64,000 nt of DNA from Paenibacillus tarimensis (GCF_021532315.1 NZ_JAKGAO010000029.1:1-64000), one strand, 5' to 3'. Shown: positions 1-8,196, counted from the first letter of the stretch. Numbers and translations are program-made. Notes: generated from the sequence alone by a model not told the origin.

Positions 1-43
1 ACAGGGCAGTTCGCTCGTTGTTCAGTTTTCAAAGAACAATTAC
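1..43 (-). promoter_or_regulatory. rRNA operon leader, boxA-like antitermination region
   Basis: Read on the minus strand, positions 19-39 carry TTCTTTGAAAACTGAACAAC, the conserved sequence found in Bacillus and Paenibacillus rrn leaders between the promoters and the 16S gene. It is the boxA-type site for Nus-dependent antitermination. Transcription heads out of the window at position 1, so the 16S rRNA gene should start beyond the left edge. The same arrangement (pdaB-kbaA-gerD side next to an rrn operon) occurs in Bacillus subtilis. That the 16S gene follows is inference. Confidence 0.75.
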
Positions 44-107
44 TATGAAAAACACAGCGTTTAAACTGTATTCTCTGTCGCCTCTTCATTTCAGCAGCGA
101 CTTTTAT

Positions 108-137
108 AATATATCACAGACGCTTCACTCTTTGCAA
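108..137 (-). promoter_or_regulatory. Candidate rrn promoter
   Basis: On the minus strand a TTGCAA -35 (132-137) and a TATATT -10 (108-113) are separated by 18 bp, about 70 bp upstream of the boxA-like leader sequence. An alternative -10, TATTAT, would give a 20 bp spacer. The match is moderate and no second rrn promoter was obvious upstream. Confidence 0.4.
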
Positions 138-225
138 GAGGTTAATTCAACCTTTTTTCTGGGCCTATTATCAATTAAGCGTTATATCCCCCGCTGCAAA
201 GCGTCGGATAAATAATTTAACATAT

Positions 226-258
226 GGCGCAGGCCACCGTCAAGACCTGCGGGCCTTC
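226..258 (-). terminator. Possible terminator hairpin after the 73-aa gene
   Basis: Downstream of the stop codon at 291 the minus strand can pair GGCCCGCAGG with CCTGCGCC around an 11-12 base loop. The following bases are AT-rich but lack a clean U-run, so this is only a weak terminator candidate. Confidence 0.35.
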
Positions 259-290
259 ATTTTAATGGAACACACTCAAGCAACTCCTGG

Positions 291-512
291 TCACAAATAA
301 GCACGAATATTGAGCGCATACCGAGAGAGCTCCTTTGGTGAAGCCATTCGGGCATACATTCGAAAAACAATTTTATACCGTTTAGCAATAGCGTTCTTAA
401 TATCACCATCAAGCCGGGCATCATGCAGATCAAGCAGCATTTCGTCAAGTTCCTTGCGCAGTACATACTCCAGTTCCTTGCATTCTTTGTCCGTAAATAG
501 TATTCCGAGCAT
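291..512 (-). CDS. Conserved-looking small protein of unknown function (73 aa)
   Basis: I do not recognise a characterised family. The start chosen is the ATG at 510-512, preceded by an AAGGGGG Shine-Dalgarno about 12 bases upstream. The frame stays open further upstream, but that part runs through the terminator of the next gene and looks non-coding. The product is small, charged and probably helical: an acidic/basic stretch rich in Lys, Glu, Arg and Asp (ECKELEYVLRKELDEMLLDL), then an Arg/Tyr-rich C-terminus (KRYKIVFRMYARMASPKELSRY). No signal peptide or membrane segment is visible. It lies between a SpoIIM-family gene and the rrn leader. It resembles short hypothetical proteins I recall next to rrn operons in Paenibacillus, but that is memory, not proof. 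Confidence 0.6.
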   Translation of the reverse strand: MLGILFTDKECKELEYVLRKELDEMLLDLHDARLDGDIKNAIAKRYKIVFRMYARMASPKELSRYALNIRAYL

Positions 513-630
513 ACCTGTACGTTGCCCCCTTGCGATTGTTGTCCCTTCTTCCCGCTTCCTCTTTTCGAGCCAGCCCGTTTTCAAAAGCATGCCAGACCAC
601 TCTGACGGTGCAGCATCCTTTGTCCGCTGT

Positions 631-668
631 AAAAAAAAGCAGCGTTCATGCTTCGTGCATGACGCCGC
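631..668 (-). terminator. Rho-independent terminator of the SpoIIM-family gene
   Basis: On the minus strand GCGGCGTCATGC pairs with GCATGAACGCTGC around an ACGA loop, one bulge included, and is followed directly by eight U residues (A-run at 631-638 on the plus strand). It sits about 30 bases after the stop codon at 701. Confidence 0.8.
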
Positions 669-700
669 TTTACTGTTATGCTCAGTTTTCCGGGAATTTA

Positions 701-1315
701 TTACATGGATAACAACCAAGGTGTAACTGTCGTCTCAATAACAGCAGCTGCGAGCAGCGTAATAACTAGCAGAAGCATAACGGCAACCGTGCGTGTAGCG
801 AAAAATTCATACTCTGCTCCAATTGTTTTACGTGATCCAAAGAACAAAGACTTCAGTCCCCTGAACCCTAATGCACCAAACTTTAGTCCATATGCACAGG
901 CGATTAGAATGGCTGGTATCTCCAGAATGCCGTGTGGTAGTATCCCCTTTACGAAAAGCAATGCTGCATTTACACCCTGTTCATTCATGGAAGTGTATAG
1001 ATACCCCAGCACCATGCCGTTGACCAGCAGAAAGAATAGCGGAATAATGCCGAAAGCCGCCCCCAGGTACATGACGAATATAGACTTAATCGTGTTGTTA
1101 AAAAAAATAAACAAAAACATGCTAAGCATCGGATTGCTGGACTGATCGATCTGATCGGCTATATCAGAAATCCCCTGAAGCTGGCTGTTCAAATATTGAT
1201 GCAGTGCTGTATTGGTCCCGCCTACGATCATACCCGCAAAAAACAAAATGGCGGACATGGCTATATAGGTCCTCATCGCGACCAGATGCTGCACCATAGC
1301 TTTCCATGACAGCAT
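701..1315 (-). CDS. Stage II sporulation protein M family (DUF95) membrane protein
   Basis: A 204-residue integral membrane protein of the SpoIIM/DUF95 family. SpoIIM proper works with SpoIID and SpoIIP in septal peptidoglycan removal and engulfment during sporulation; whether this copy has that role is unknown. The start is the ATG at 1313-1315 because an ideal GGAGGGGG site lies 7-8 bases upstream; the frame is open for 30 more codons but lacks a ribosome site. About five hydrophobic segments are visible, the first near residues 15-35 and the last near 180-200. Family-like features are the conserved NN-containing loop (FIFFNNTIKS), the GIIPLFFLLVNGMVLG helix and the PHGILEIPAI motif. It is divergent from pdaB, which suggests a sporulation context. 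A second, canonical spoIIM is expected elsewhere in the genome. Confidence 0.8.
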   Translation of the reverse strand: MLSWKAMVQHLVAMRTYIAMSAILFFAGMIVGGTNTALHQYLNSQLQGISDIADQIDQSSNPMLSMFLFIFFNNTIKSIFVMYLGAAFGIIPLFFLLVNGMVLGYLYTSMNEQGVNAALLFVKGILPHGILEIPAILIACAYGLKFGALGFRGLKSLFFGSRKTIGAEYEFFATRTVAVMLLLVITLLAAAVIETTVTPWLLSM

Positions 1316-1400
1316 ATTGGCACCCCCTCCTTCAAAACTATATGTCTGGTATTCTAACTTGTTGTACCGCCCGTCAGCTCTATCCGATACGAAATTACCG

Positions 1401-1429
1401 CGCATAAGTTCCGCATCTACGCATACATT
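1401..1429 (+). promoter_or_regulatory. Possible sigma-E-type promoter of pdaB
   Basis: Upstream of pdaB the plus strand has CATACATT at 1422-1429, an exact match to the sigma-E -10 pattern, with CGCATAA (1401-1407) 14 bp upstream as a weaker -35. Known pdaB genes are expressed by sporulation sigma factors, which fits. The -35 match is modest. Confidence 0.35.
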
Positions 1430-1497
1430 TTAGAAGAACAAGCCCCGCATGTCCTTGTGGCGGATAGCATTTTCAAACCGAGAGGAGAGCCAGACGA

Positions 1498-2325
1498 ATG
1501 AATTTTTTTGTAGTATGGAACGGACGCCGGTTGAAACGTTATTTTCTCCTTGCAGTTGCCATCATGTTCTCCGCCGGCGTCGTATATGCCGAGAAGGATA
1601 ATATAACGGTCTTCGCACCACCGACGCCTGCAGCCATTTACAGTGTTCAGACCGAGAAGAAAGTTGTGGCCCTTACCTTCGATATCAGCTGGGGAGACAA
1701 GAGAGCTCTGCCGATCCTTGATATCCTGAAGGAGAAAGGGGTACATAAATCCACCTTCTTTCTCTCGGCACCTTGGGCCCAGTCTCACCCCGAGATTGTC
1801 AGCAAAATAGCGGAGTCCGGCTATGAAATTGGCAGTCATGGCCACAAGCATGACAACTACAGCAAGTTCAGCGACCAGGAGATCCGGACCCAAATTCAGA
1901 CTGCACACTCCATTTTGTCCACCGTCGTCGGCAAGGCTCCTAATTTAATTCGGATGCCAAACGGGGATTTTGACAAACGGGTGCTTCAGATCGCTGACCA
2001 GCTCGGGTACAAGGTCATCCAATGGGACACCGATTCTCTGGACTGGATGAATATTGGCACGGACAAAATTGTCAATCGTGTGGTCACAAAAGCGCATCCC
2101 GGTGATATCATTCTGATGCACGCCAGTGATTCAGCCAAACAGACGCCAGAAGCTCTCCCGCTGATTATTGACCAGCTTCAGGCAAAAGGATACACGTTCG
2201 TCTCCGTGTCAGAGCTAATTGCTCATACCGAGCTGTCCGGTCATAGTGTACAGGATAAGCAAACAATACAGACACCTTCTCAAGATCCTCTACAGGAGCA
2301 TATCCCTCAAGAATACAAATTGTAA
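1498..2325 (+). CDS. pdaB: Polysaccharide deacetylase family sporulation protein PdaB
   Basis: A 275-residue NodB-homology protein. In B. subtilis, PdaB is needed to maintain the spore cortex after its synthesis. An N-terminal signal anchor (about residues 13-30) is followed by the deacetylase domain from about residue 55. Metal-site features are D62 in TFDISWG, which replaces the usual TFDDG as in known PdaB proteins, and the H114-x3-H118 pair in SHGHKH. The third motif reads RMPNGDFD instead of the canonical RxPYG, so catalytic activity is uncertain, as for the family. The ATG start has GAGAGGAG upstream. The gene converges on kbaA with only 12 bases between stops and no clear terminator. 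The C-terminus is polar and probably disordered. Confidence 0.93.
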   Translation: MNFFVVWNGRRLKRYFLLAVAIMFSAGVVYAEKDNITVFAPPTPAAIYSVQTEKKVVALTFDISWGDKRALPILDILKEKGVHKSTFFLSAPWAQSHPEIVSKIAESGYEIGSHGHKHDNYSKFSDQEIRTQIQTAHSILSTVVGKAPNLIRMPNGDFDKRVLQIADQLGYKVIQWDTDSLDWMNIGTDKIVNRVVTKAHPGDIILMHASDSAKQTPEALPLIIDQLQAKGYTFVSVSELIAHTELSGHSVQDKQTIQTPSQDPLQEHIPQEYKL

Positions 2326-2337
2326 TTCCCGAAGGCA

Positions 2338-2967
2338 TTAGGCGACCGGTTTCGTATTTATTGCGGAATCGGCCGCTGCCGGTTTCAGGATGCGGTGCAG
2401 CATCAGGATTTGATAAGCATTGCATACAAACAGCGGGACCAGCATGAAGATAACAGCCGATGCATTGGTCTCCTCCGCACTCAGGCTTGGCCATGTCTCA
2501 ATAAGCGTCCCGACATACATTAAGAACAATGTAGGCACGAGAGCACTCGCATTTGTTTGATTCACCTTCACCTTGGCCACGATCCAGGAACATACCGCCA
2601 GCAGCAGCGGCAGCAGCCAAAACATCATATTGCCAAACACCTCTCGGTTATCATAAAGCACGTAACCAAAGAAGGCCACCGCAAACAATGTGGTATAGGC
2701 TTGAAGCGCGTTCCACAAATATTTTCGGCGGAATATACTCAATGCAATATAATTCAAGGTCAAATAAGCAAAAAAGCCCATCTGGCTGAAAGCGCCAATC
2801 ATAGTTCCCACCAGAAGCATCATGCCCGCATTAAAACCCACCGCATCAATCCCCATAATATGAAACGATTGATCAGTCCACAGCATAATGGATCCCGTCA
2901 AAGCGGTTGCTCCCGCTCCAACCGCCATACAGCTCCAAAATAAAAAAAACCATTTCCGTATGTTCAC
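2338..2967 (-). CDS. kbaA: KinB-signalling pathway activation protein KbaA
   Basis: A 209-residue polytopic membrane protein. In B. subtilis, KbaA is required for the KinB input into the Spo0 phosphorelay that starts sporulation. Around six hydrophobic segments span the protein, beginning at residue 6, with Gly-rich helices (VGAGATALTGSIMLW, GMMLLVGTMIGAFSQMGFFAY). The start is a GTG at 2965-2967 with AGGAGG about 10 bases upstream. It lies between pdaB and gerD, exactly the neighbourhood of kbaA in B. subtilis, although here it is transcribed against both neighbours. The function is inferred from family and synteny. Confidence 0.9.
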   Translation of the reverse strand: MNIRKWFFLFWSCMAVGAGATALTGSIMLWTDQSFHIMGIDAVGFNAGMMLLVGTMIGAFSQMGFFAYLTLNYIALSIFRRKYLWNALQAYTTLFAVAFFGYVLYDNREVFGNMMFWLLPLLLAVCSWIVAKVKVNQTNASALVPTLFLMYVGTLIETWPSLSAEETNASAVIFMLVPLFVCNAYQILMLHRILKPAAADSAINTKPVA

Positions 2968-3156
2968 CTGCTTGAATCCTCCTCTTGTCTACATCCTCTT
3001 TATTTTACCATGTTCGGTTCAAAAAGCTATCGTCCCCCTTCATAAACCACTGTGAGTACGGTCATAATAACCCACAGACAAGCTCTCATGCATTATTGGA
3101 AGCTGGAACAGACAAAGTGGCAATGATCAAGCTTTCAGGAAAGGGGTTGTGTACCT

Positions 3157-3870
3157 ATGAGAAAACGCTCGGCAAGATCGGCTGCTGCTGCGCTCTTATT
3201 CGCCTGCTCCCTGCTGCTTTTGGCTGGCTGCGGCTCAGAGCCTTCCGGCGGGGGCGGCGGCGGTGAAGCCATGTCTTATAAAGACATGAAAACCATGGTG
3301 GTCGATATTCTGAAGACTGAGGATGCACAGAAGGCACTGGAAGAAGGAGCTACAAAAGGGACATTGGGCCAAGGAACAGGACTGCAAGCACAAATGCTGA
3401 CGACACAGGGCCAGGAGCAGGTCCGTCTTGCTGTCAAGGATGTTCTGGTCTCCCCCGATTATTACAAGGTTATTGAAAAACTGATGACGGATGAGCGGTT
3501 CGCCGGTGAGTTCGCGAAGGCTGTTAATACACAAAATAAACAGGTTCATAAAGACCTGATGAAGGACCCTGGTTACCAGCAGGATCTGGTTTCGGTATTT
3601 AAAACACCCGAGATGGACCAGGTTATACTTGATGTCATGCAAACTCCGCAGTACCGGAAGCATATTCAAACGATCATGCAGGAAACGATGCAAAGTCCCC
3701 TTGTTCGTATTGAACTGCTTGATCTCATGAAGAAAGCCGTACAGGAAGAGCTTAAGCCCAAGCCATTTGAACCGCTGCAGAAAGAAGGAGAGCAAGGCGG
3801 CGGTGGCAGTGGCGGAGAAAGTGAAGGCGGTGGCTCAGGCGGTGGAGAAGGTGGCGGCGGCTCAAGTTAG
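3157..3870 (+). CDS. gerD: Spore germination lipoprotein GerD
   Basis: A 237-residue lipoprotein. GerD sits on the outer face of the spore inner membrane and is needed to cluster the GerA-type nutrient receptors and signal through them. The signal peptide ends in a lipobox LAGC with the lipidated Cys at residue 25, followed by a Gly run. The central region (about 38-205) is helical and carries the conserved SPDYYKVIEKLM and DPGYQQDLVSVFKTPEM segments. The last 25 residues are an unusual Gly/Ser/Glu-rich tail; B. subtilis GerD also has a low-complexity end. Start: ATG with AAAGGGG upstream. Expression is expected in the forespore under sigma-G, but I could not define a convincing promoter. Confidence 0.95.
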   Translation: MRKRSARSAAAALLFACSLLLLAGCGSEPSGGGGGGEAMSYKDMKTMVVDILKTEDAQKALEEGATKGTLGQGTGLQAQMLTTQGQEQVRLAVKDVLVSPDYYKVIEKLMTDERFAGEFAKAVNTQNKQVHKDLMKDPGYQQDLVSVFKTPEMDQVILDVMQTPQYRKHIQTIMQETMQSPLVRIELLDLMKKAVQEELKPKPFEPLQKEGEQGGGGSGGESEGGGSGGGEGGGGSS

Positions 3871-3893
3871 AACTATACGAGGGTTGCAAAAGC

Positions 3894-3922
3894 AAACCCG
3901 CCGGCATGGTGCCGGCGGGTTT
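3894..3922. terminator. Bidirectional hairpin between gerD and salA
   Basis: A perfect 12 bp stem (AAACCCGCCGGC with its complement) and a 5-base loop lie between the convergent stops of gerD and the SalA/Mrp gene. A- and T-rich flanks are short on both sides, so it probably serves both genes. Confidence 0.75.
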
Positions 3923-3985
3923 CTGCGGTTTGCCTGCGGTGCATAACTATCTCTGTTATGAACTGGCTACACGCAGCATGTTAGT

Positions 3986-5149
3986 CTATGTGTTTTGTCT
4001 ATCTGGTGCTGAATGATCCTCACATTTGGCTATGACCTGCTCCGCGATGGAGGCGTACAGCTGTCCCGTCTCTGTATCCTCCTTATAAACGGAAGGTGAA
4101 AAATCCGGTTCTGCGGGATGGTTGTCCGGCGCTCCAAGAGGCAGCTGAGCCAGCAAATCGGCATGAAGCGATTCCGCGAGCCTGGCACCTCCGCCCCTGC
4201 CAAACACATAATCCTTGCTGCCGCATGCGGAGCAGGAGTAGTAAGACATATTCTCAACAATGCCCAGGATTTCATGCTCGGTCCGGAGCGCCATTGAGCC
4301 CGCACGTGCCGCAACGAATGCCGCTGTTGCATGCGGGGTCGTCACGATGATTTCCTTGCTCTGAGGGATCATCTGGTGCACGTCCAAGGCAACATCGCCA
4401 GTGCCCGGGGGCAGATCCAGCAGCACATAATCCAGCTCGCCCCACTCAATCTCTTCAAAGAAGTTGCGAAGCATCTTCCCAAGCATTGGCCCGCGCCACA
4501 CGATGGGGCTGTTATCTTCTACAAAAAAGCCCATCGACATGACCTTAACACCGAATCTCTCAATCGGGATCACCCGCTCATTAACAACCTCAGGGCGTCC
4601 CTCGATTCCCATCATATCAGGCACACTAAAGCCATAGATATCCGCGTCGATCAGCCCGACGCGTTTGCCTTTACGGGCCAGGGCCACCGCCAGATTAACG
4701 GTGACCGTGGACTTGCCGACGCCGCCCTTGCCGCTGGCGACGGCAATGAAGTGCACACCGCTGGCTTCGCTCAGCAGCGGTGTTTGTTCGAGCCCGGCGC
4801 CGTGACCGCGTACGGCGCCCGCTCCTGCAGCAGCCGCAGCTTGGCCGGCTGCTGCAGTGCCGGCGCCTGGGCTGCTGCCAGGCGCCTGTCCAGGCGCGCC
4901 GGCTGCTGCGGCGCGCCCTCCTGCAGGCCGAAACCGCAGGTGTACGGTTTCGGCCCCTGCCCGCGCAAGCGCAGCGCGCAGGGTTTCCTCCAGCGCGGCG
5001 TCCGGCTCCCCGCTGTCAGTCAGGACCGTCATTGAGACCTGACGCTCCTTCACTACAACATCACGCACGGACGGTGTCCCAGCGCCGGTTCCTTGACCTG
5101 TATCAATAACGGGACTGATTGCCTCCAAGACTTGCTCTCGTGTCAACAT
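3986..5149 (-). CDS. salA: SalA/Mrp-family P-loop ATPase (iron-sulfur carrier type)
   Basis: A 387-residue Mrp/NBP35/ApbC protein. Homologues carry Fe-S clusters to target proteins; in B. subtilis the syntenic SalA represses scoC and so affects exoprotease expression. An N-terminal MIP18-like domain (1-75) is followed by a long Ala/Gly/Pro/Gln linker (76-118), then the ATPase domain. Visible motifs are the deviant Walker A SGKGGVGKST (139-148), DADIYG (168-173), DLPPGTGD and the cluster-binding CxxC C306-x2-C309. The linker is more compositionally biased than the rest and its DNA is very GC-rich (about 4790-5000). Gene order cwlD-salA-gerD matches B. subtilis. Whether this copy is a regulator, an Fe-S carrier or both cannot be told from sequence. 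Confidence 0.9.
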   Translation of the reverse strand: MLTREQVLEAISPVIDTGQGTGAGTPSVRDVVVKERQVSMTVLTDSGEPDAALEETLRAALARAGAETVHLRFRPAGGRAAAAGAPGQAPGSSPGAGTAAAGQAAAAAGAGAVRGHGAGLEQTPLLSEASGVHFIAVASGKGGVGKSTVTVNLAVALARKGKRVGLIDADIYGFSVPDMMGIEGRPEVVNERVIPIERFGVKVMSMGFFVEDNSPIVWRGPMLGKMLRNFFEEIEWGELDYVLLDLPPGTGDVALDVHQMIPQSKEIIVTTPHATAAFVAARAGSMALRTEHEILGIVENMSYYSCSACGSKDYVFGRGGGARLAESLHADLLAQLPLGAPDNHPAEPDFSPSVYKEDTETGQLYASIAEQVIAKCEDHSAPDRQNT

Positions 5150-5321
5150 ATGCCATCACTCACCCTCGTTGTCGCCTGAGTCATACCGGTTTATCCGTCT
5201 CTGTTTACACTTTAGTCAACCGGGCTGCCAACAGCTTAATATGTCTCAATTATAGCATAAGTACGGTCCGAACCAAGTTTTGGAACGTCCTTGCTGAATC
5301 TTATTCTAGCTCTTTACGCCA

Positions 5322-6092
5322 TTAACTGCCACCGGGCGCTGTTTTCTCCTTCTCCCCCGCGGCATAACGCAGAATGCCCTGATAAATAGAAGCTGCGACC
5401 TTTCGTTGATATTCGGCATCAGCAAGCAGCCGTGCCTCTCCCGGATTGGACAGAAAGCCTACCTCAACCAGTGCCGCCGGTACATCTTCAACAGCCTTCA
5501 GAAGATAGACATCATTTTTCTTGCTTGGCACCCGGTTCGTGTTTTCGAGATTACGCACAATCTCCTCCTGGATCAGTGTAGCGAGTGAGCTATTATCCGG
5601 GTGGTTCGGGTAATAAAAGGTCTGCGCTCCAGACCATTTGTCCGATGGAATGCTGTTCATATGGATACTTACTACCATATCCGGCTTTTCCTCCTGAATC
5701 AGCTCAACCCGGCGGATCAGATCCTCGGTCTTTCTTCTGCTGTACCCTTTCGTGCCCGGATCAGCCAGGTCGCGGTCATCCTCACGAATCATGGTGACTA
5801 AGGCCCCGGCTTGCTGCAGGTAATCCCTTAGATGAAGCGCAATCGCCAAATTCAAATCCTTCTCAATAATTCCTTGCTTACTGCTTGCTCCGCCATCCAC
5901 TCCCCCATGACCAGCATCCAGTACGATTGTTTTACCGGAGAGCGGCAGCGTCCAGTATGTCCACGTCCTTGAGGTAGGTGTCTCCTGAGAGAGCAGCAGC
6001 AGAATCAGCAGAACGGTTCCGAGGCCGAGCCCGATACGTGCTGCCCCTCTGTAGCTTATCCATACAATGAAACGTTTTTTGATGCGGCGCAT
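5322..6092 (-). CDS. cwlD: N-acetylmuramoyl-L-alanine amidase CwlD
   Basis: A zinc amidase (Amidase_3) of about 256 residues. CwlD cleaves the peptide side chain from muramic acid in the spore cortex so that PdaA can form muramic-delta-lactam, the mark needed for germination hydrolases. An N-terminal membrane anchor (about 15-37) precedes the catalytic domain. It shows the metal-binding segment VLDAGHGGVDGG, the SIHMNS motif and the catalytic-Glu segment ALVEVGFLSN. I prefer the ATG at 6090-6092, because GGGGTGG lies 8 bases upstream; a GTG four codons earlier (6104) is the alternative. cwlD follows sat, whereas in B. subtilis it follows the rpsI region more directly. Confidence 0.93.
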   Translation of the reverse strand: MRRIKKRFIVWISYRGAARIGLGLGTVLLILLLLSQETPTSRTWTYWTLPLSGKTIVLDAGHGGVDGGASSKQGIIEKDLNLAIALHLRDYLQQAGALVTMIREDDRDLADPGTKGYSRRKTEDLIRRVELIQEEKPDMVVSIHMNSIPSDKWSGAQTFYYPNHPDNSSLATLIQEEIVRNLENTNRVPSKKNDVYLLKAVEDVPAALVEVGFLSNPGEARLLADAEYQRKVAASIYQGILRYAAGEKEKTAPGGS

Positions 6093-6209
6093 AAGAAAAA
6101 CCACCCCGATCCCCAGTTTGCATGAATGTCTATGCTAATCATTAGCCGGACATCCTATACAACTATATGGGACAGGGTGGTTATTTATGAACGTTTATGT
6201 GTATGTGCG

Positions 6210-7379
6210 TTACGGTTTTACAACCTGATCCGACATACCTTCAATTAGAATCTGTGCCACTTCCGGACGCGAGAATTCCGGCGGCGGGCAGATACCATCA
6301 CGCAGAAGTGCGCGGACCTTCGTACCTGACAATGTCAGGTGATCAGCCTTGTCATGCGGGCAAGTTTTACTGGAAGCCATGTTGCCGCATTTTTTGCAGA
6401 AGAAGCTGTGTTCAAAATAGAGCGGCATTATACCCAATTCCTCTGCCGTAAATGTACGAAGAAGGTCTTGAGCCTCATACGTACCGTAATAATCGCCTAC
6501 TCCAGCGTGGTCACGGCCAACAATGAAGTGTGTACAGCCATAGTTCTTTCGCACAAGTGCATGGAAAATTGCTTCCCTTGGACCTGCATATCGCATAGCA
6601 GCCGGGAAAACACCCAGGAACACGCGATCCTTCGGATAGTAGTTCTCAAGAAGGGCCAGATAGCTCTTCATCCGAACATTAGCCGGTACATCGTCAGACT
6701 TGGTCTCACCCACGAGTGGGTTCAAAAACAGTGCATCCACGATTTCCATAGCGGATTTCTGAATATATTCATGAGCCCGGTGAACAGGATTCCGTGTCTG
6801 GAAGCCGACGACTGTACGCCATCCCTTCTCCTCAAACAATCTCCGTGTTTCAGCCGGATCAAAGTAAAACTCTTCGAACTTCTCTGGCTTTGGACGGTTC
6901 AGCACTGTAATCGCTCCGCCTACATAGGTCGACGGACGACCCATCAGCTTCGCAACACCAGGATGCTCAAGATCATCCGTCTTGAAAACCTGTACGGCTT
7001 CGTGCTTCTGGTCTGCCTTGTAGATGCTCTCAATGTCGATAAGGCCATAAATCACACCGTCAGTCTCGCCAACAAGCGCAGCACGCTCACCTACGGACAG
7101 CTCAGCAGCCTTCTCATCTGTAACGGCCAAGGTAATCGGAATACTCCACACCGTGCCATCAGCAAGACGCATCGTATCTACGACCGAGCGATAATCTGCT
7201 TCATTCAAATATCCTTTAAGTGGTGAAAAAGCGCCCACACCGATCAGATCCAGATCTGAAATAGTCCAAGTATTGACCGGCACAGCCTTTAAACCTGCCG
7301 CTTCGGCAAGCAATGCTTCGCGTTCACCGCCGGCAGCGATCCGGTTAACCAGCTCACCGCCATGTGGTTGAATCCCCAT
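6210..7379 (-). CDS. sat: Sulfate adenylyltransferase (ATP sulfurylase)
   Basis: A 389-residue dissimilatory-type/Bacillus-type ATP sulfurylase. It makes adenosine 5'-phosphosulfate (APS) from sulfate and ATP, the first step of assimilatory sulfate reduction. Signature motifs are [21 protein letters not shown] and the cysteine cluster [13 protein letters not shown] near the C-terminus, typical of the zinc-containing bacterial form. Start: ATG with GGGAGG 9 bases upstream. It lies 45 bases after cysH in the same orientation, so the pair probably forms one transcript from the cysH promoter, possibly reading into cwlD, as no terminator is seen after sat. Confidence 0.96.
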   Translation of the reverse strand: MGIQPHGGELVNRIAAGGEREALLAEAAGLKAVPVNTWTISDLDLIGVGAFSPLKGYLNEADYRSVVDTMRLADGTVWSIPITLAVTDEKAAELSVGERAALVGETDGVIYGLIDIESIYKADQKHEAVQVFKTDDLEHPGVAKLMGRPSTYVGGAITVLNRPKPEKFEEFYFDPAETRRLFEEKGWRTVVGFQTRNPVHRAHEYIQKSAMEIVDALFLNPLVGETKSDDVPANVRMKSYLALLENYYPKDRVFLGVFPAAMRYAGPREAIFHALVRKNYGCTHFIVGRDHAGVGDYYGTYEAQDLLRTFTAEELGIMPLYFEHSFFCKKCGNMASSKTCPHDKADHLTLSGTKVRALLRDGICPPPEFSRPEVAQILIEGMSDQVVKP

Positions 7380-7424
7380 GTAGCCAAACCTCCCAAAAAT
7401 GTTGACTTAATCTGCAATAATGAA

Positions 7425-8117
7425 TTATTTATGCAAACCGCATTCAGTCTTCTCGTTGCCAGCCCAGCGCCCTGCACGAGGGTCTTCACCCGGCATTACT
7501 TGACGTGTGCAATACTCACAGCCAATGCTCGGATAGTTATTGTCATGAAGCGGGTTGTAAATGACATTATTAGAACGGATATAATTCCAGACATCATCAG
7601 ATGTCCAGCTTGCTATCGGGTTGAATTTCACGAGGCCAAACTTCGTATCATATTCAATCTTCTTCGCATTAGCACGGGTAGGTGCCTGATCACGGCGAAT
7701 GCCAGTAATCCAGGCCTCGTATTTCGATAATATCTGTGTAAGAGGCGTTACTTTTCGGATGTTGCAGCATGCGTTAGGATCCGACTTCCACAGTTCCGGA
7801 CCATGCTGTGCTGCCTGTTCCTCCGGCGTGATTTCCGGTTTAACTTCAACAAACTTCATATTGTAATGCTGCTCCAGCCGGTCACGTGTTTCGTAGGTTT
7901 CCGCAAAGTGGAAGTCAGTGTTCAAGTAGAAGATATCCGTCTTAGGGCTAATCTTCTGAAGCATGTCTACAAGAACCACATCCTCGGCACCGAAGCTGCA
8001 GGCGAAAGTAATATTCGGAAATGTCTCAACAGCATACTTCAATATATCTTCCGGTGATGCGCTCTCGAGCTCAACCTCTTTCTGTTTAATGAGCGCTTCT
8101 TTTTCGAACAGGTTCAT
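7425..8117 (-). CDS. cysH: Phosphoadenylyl/adenylyl-sulfate reductase CysH
   Basis: A 230-residue PAPS/APS reductase that forms sulfite with thioredoxin as reductant. It has the PP-loop nucleotide site (SFGAEDVV, residues 41-48), the CC...CxxC cluster (C117-C118 and C200-x2-C203) that binds a 4Fe-4S cluster, and the C-terminal ECGLH (C226) catalytic motif. The iron-sulfur form generally accepts APS, which fits the lack of an APS kinase gene (cysC) next to sat. Start: ATG with GGAGG 6 bases upstream. The downstream steps (sulfite reductase) are not in the window. Confidence 0.95.
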   Translation of the reverse strand: MNLFEKEALIKQKEVELESASPEDILKYAVETFPNITFACSFGAEDVVLVDMLQKISPKTDIFYLNTDFHFAETYETRDRLEQHYNMKFVEVKPEITPEEQAAQHGPELWKSDPNACCNIRKVTPLTQILSKYEAWITGIRRDQAPTRANAKKIEYDTKFGLVKFNPIASWTSDDVWNYIRSNNVIYNPLHDNNYPSIGCEYCTRQVMPGEDPRAGRWAGNEKTECGLHK

Positions 8118-8167
8118 ATCCAGACCTCCAATAATTAATTCCTAGTAAAGTGATATGCATTAACAAT

Positions 8168-8196
8168 AGTATACGTCTTTCCACTGCATAACTCAA
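8168..8196 (-). promoter_or_regulatory. Sigma-A promoter of cysH-sat
   Basis: On the minus strand TTGAGT (8191-8196) and TATACT (8168-8173) are separated by 17 bp, about 50 bp upstream of cysH. The leader contains ACTAGGAATTAATTATT, loosely similar to the CymR operator of sulfur-metabolism genes in Bacillus; that part is speculative. The rest of the 8118-8342 gap holds no other feature I can support. Confidence 0.65.

Noticed and set aside
1417..1908. Minus-strand frame of 163 codons overlapping pdaB
   Set aside because: It lies antisense to the clear NodB-domain gene pdaB and lacks a ribosome site or family features.
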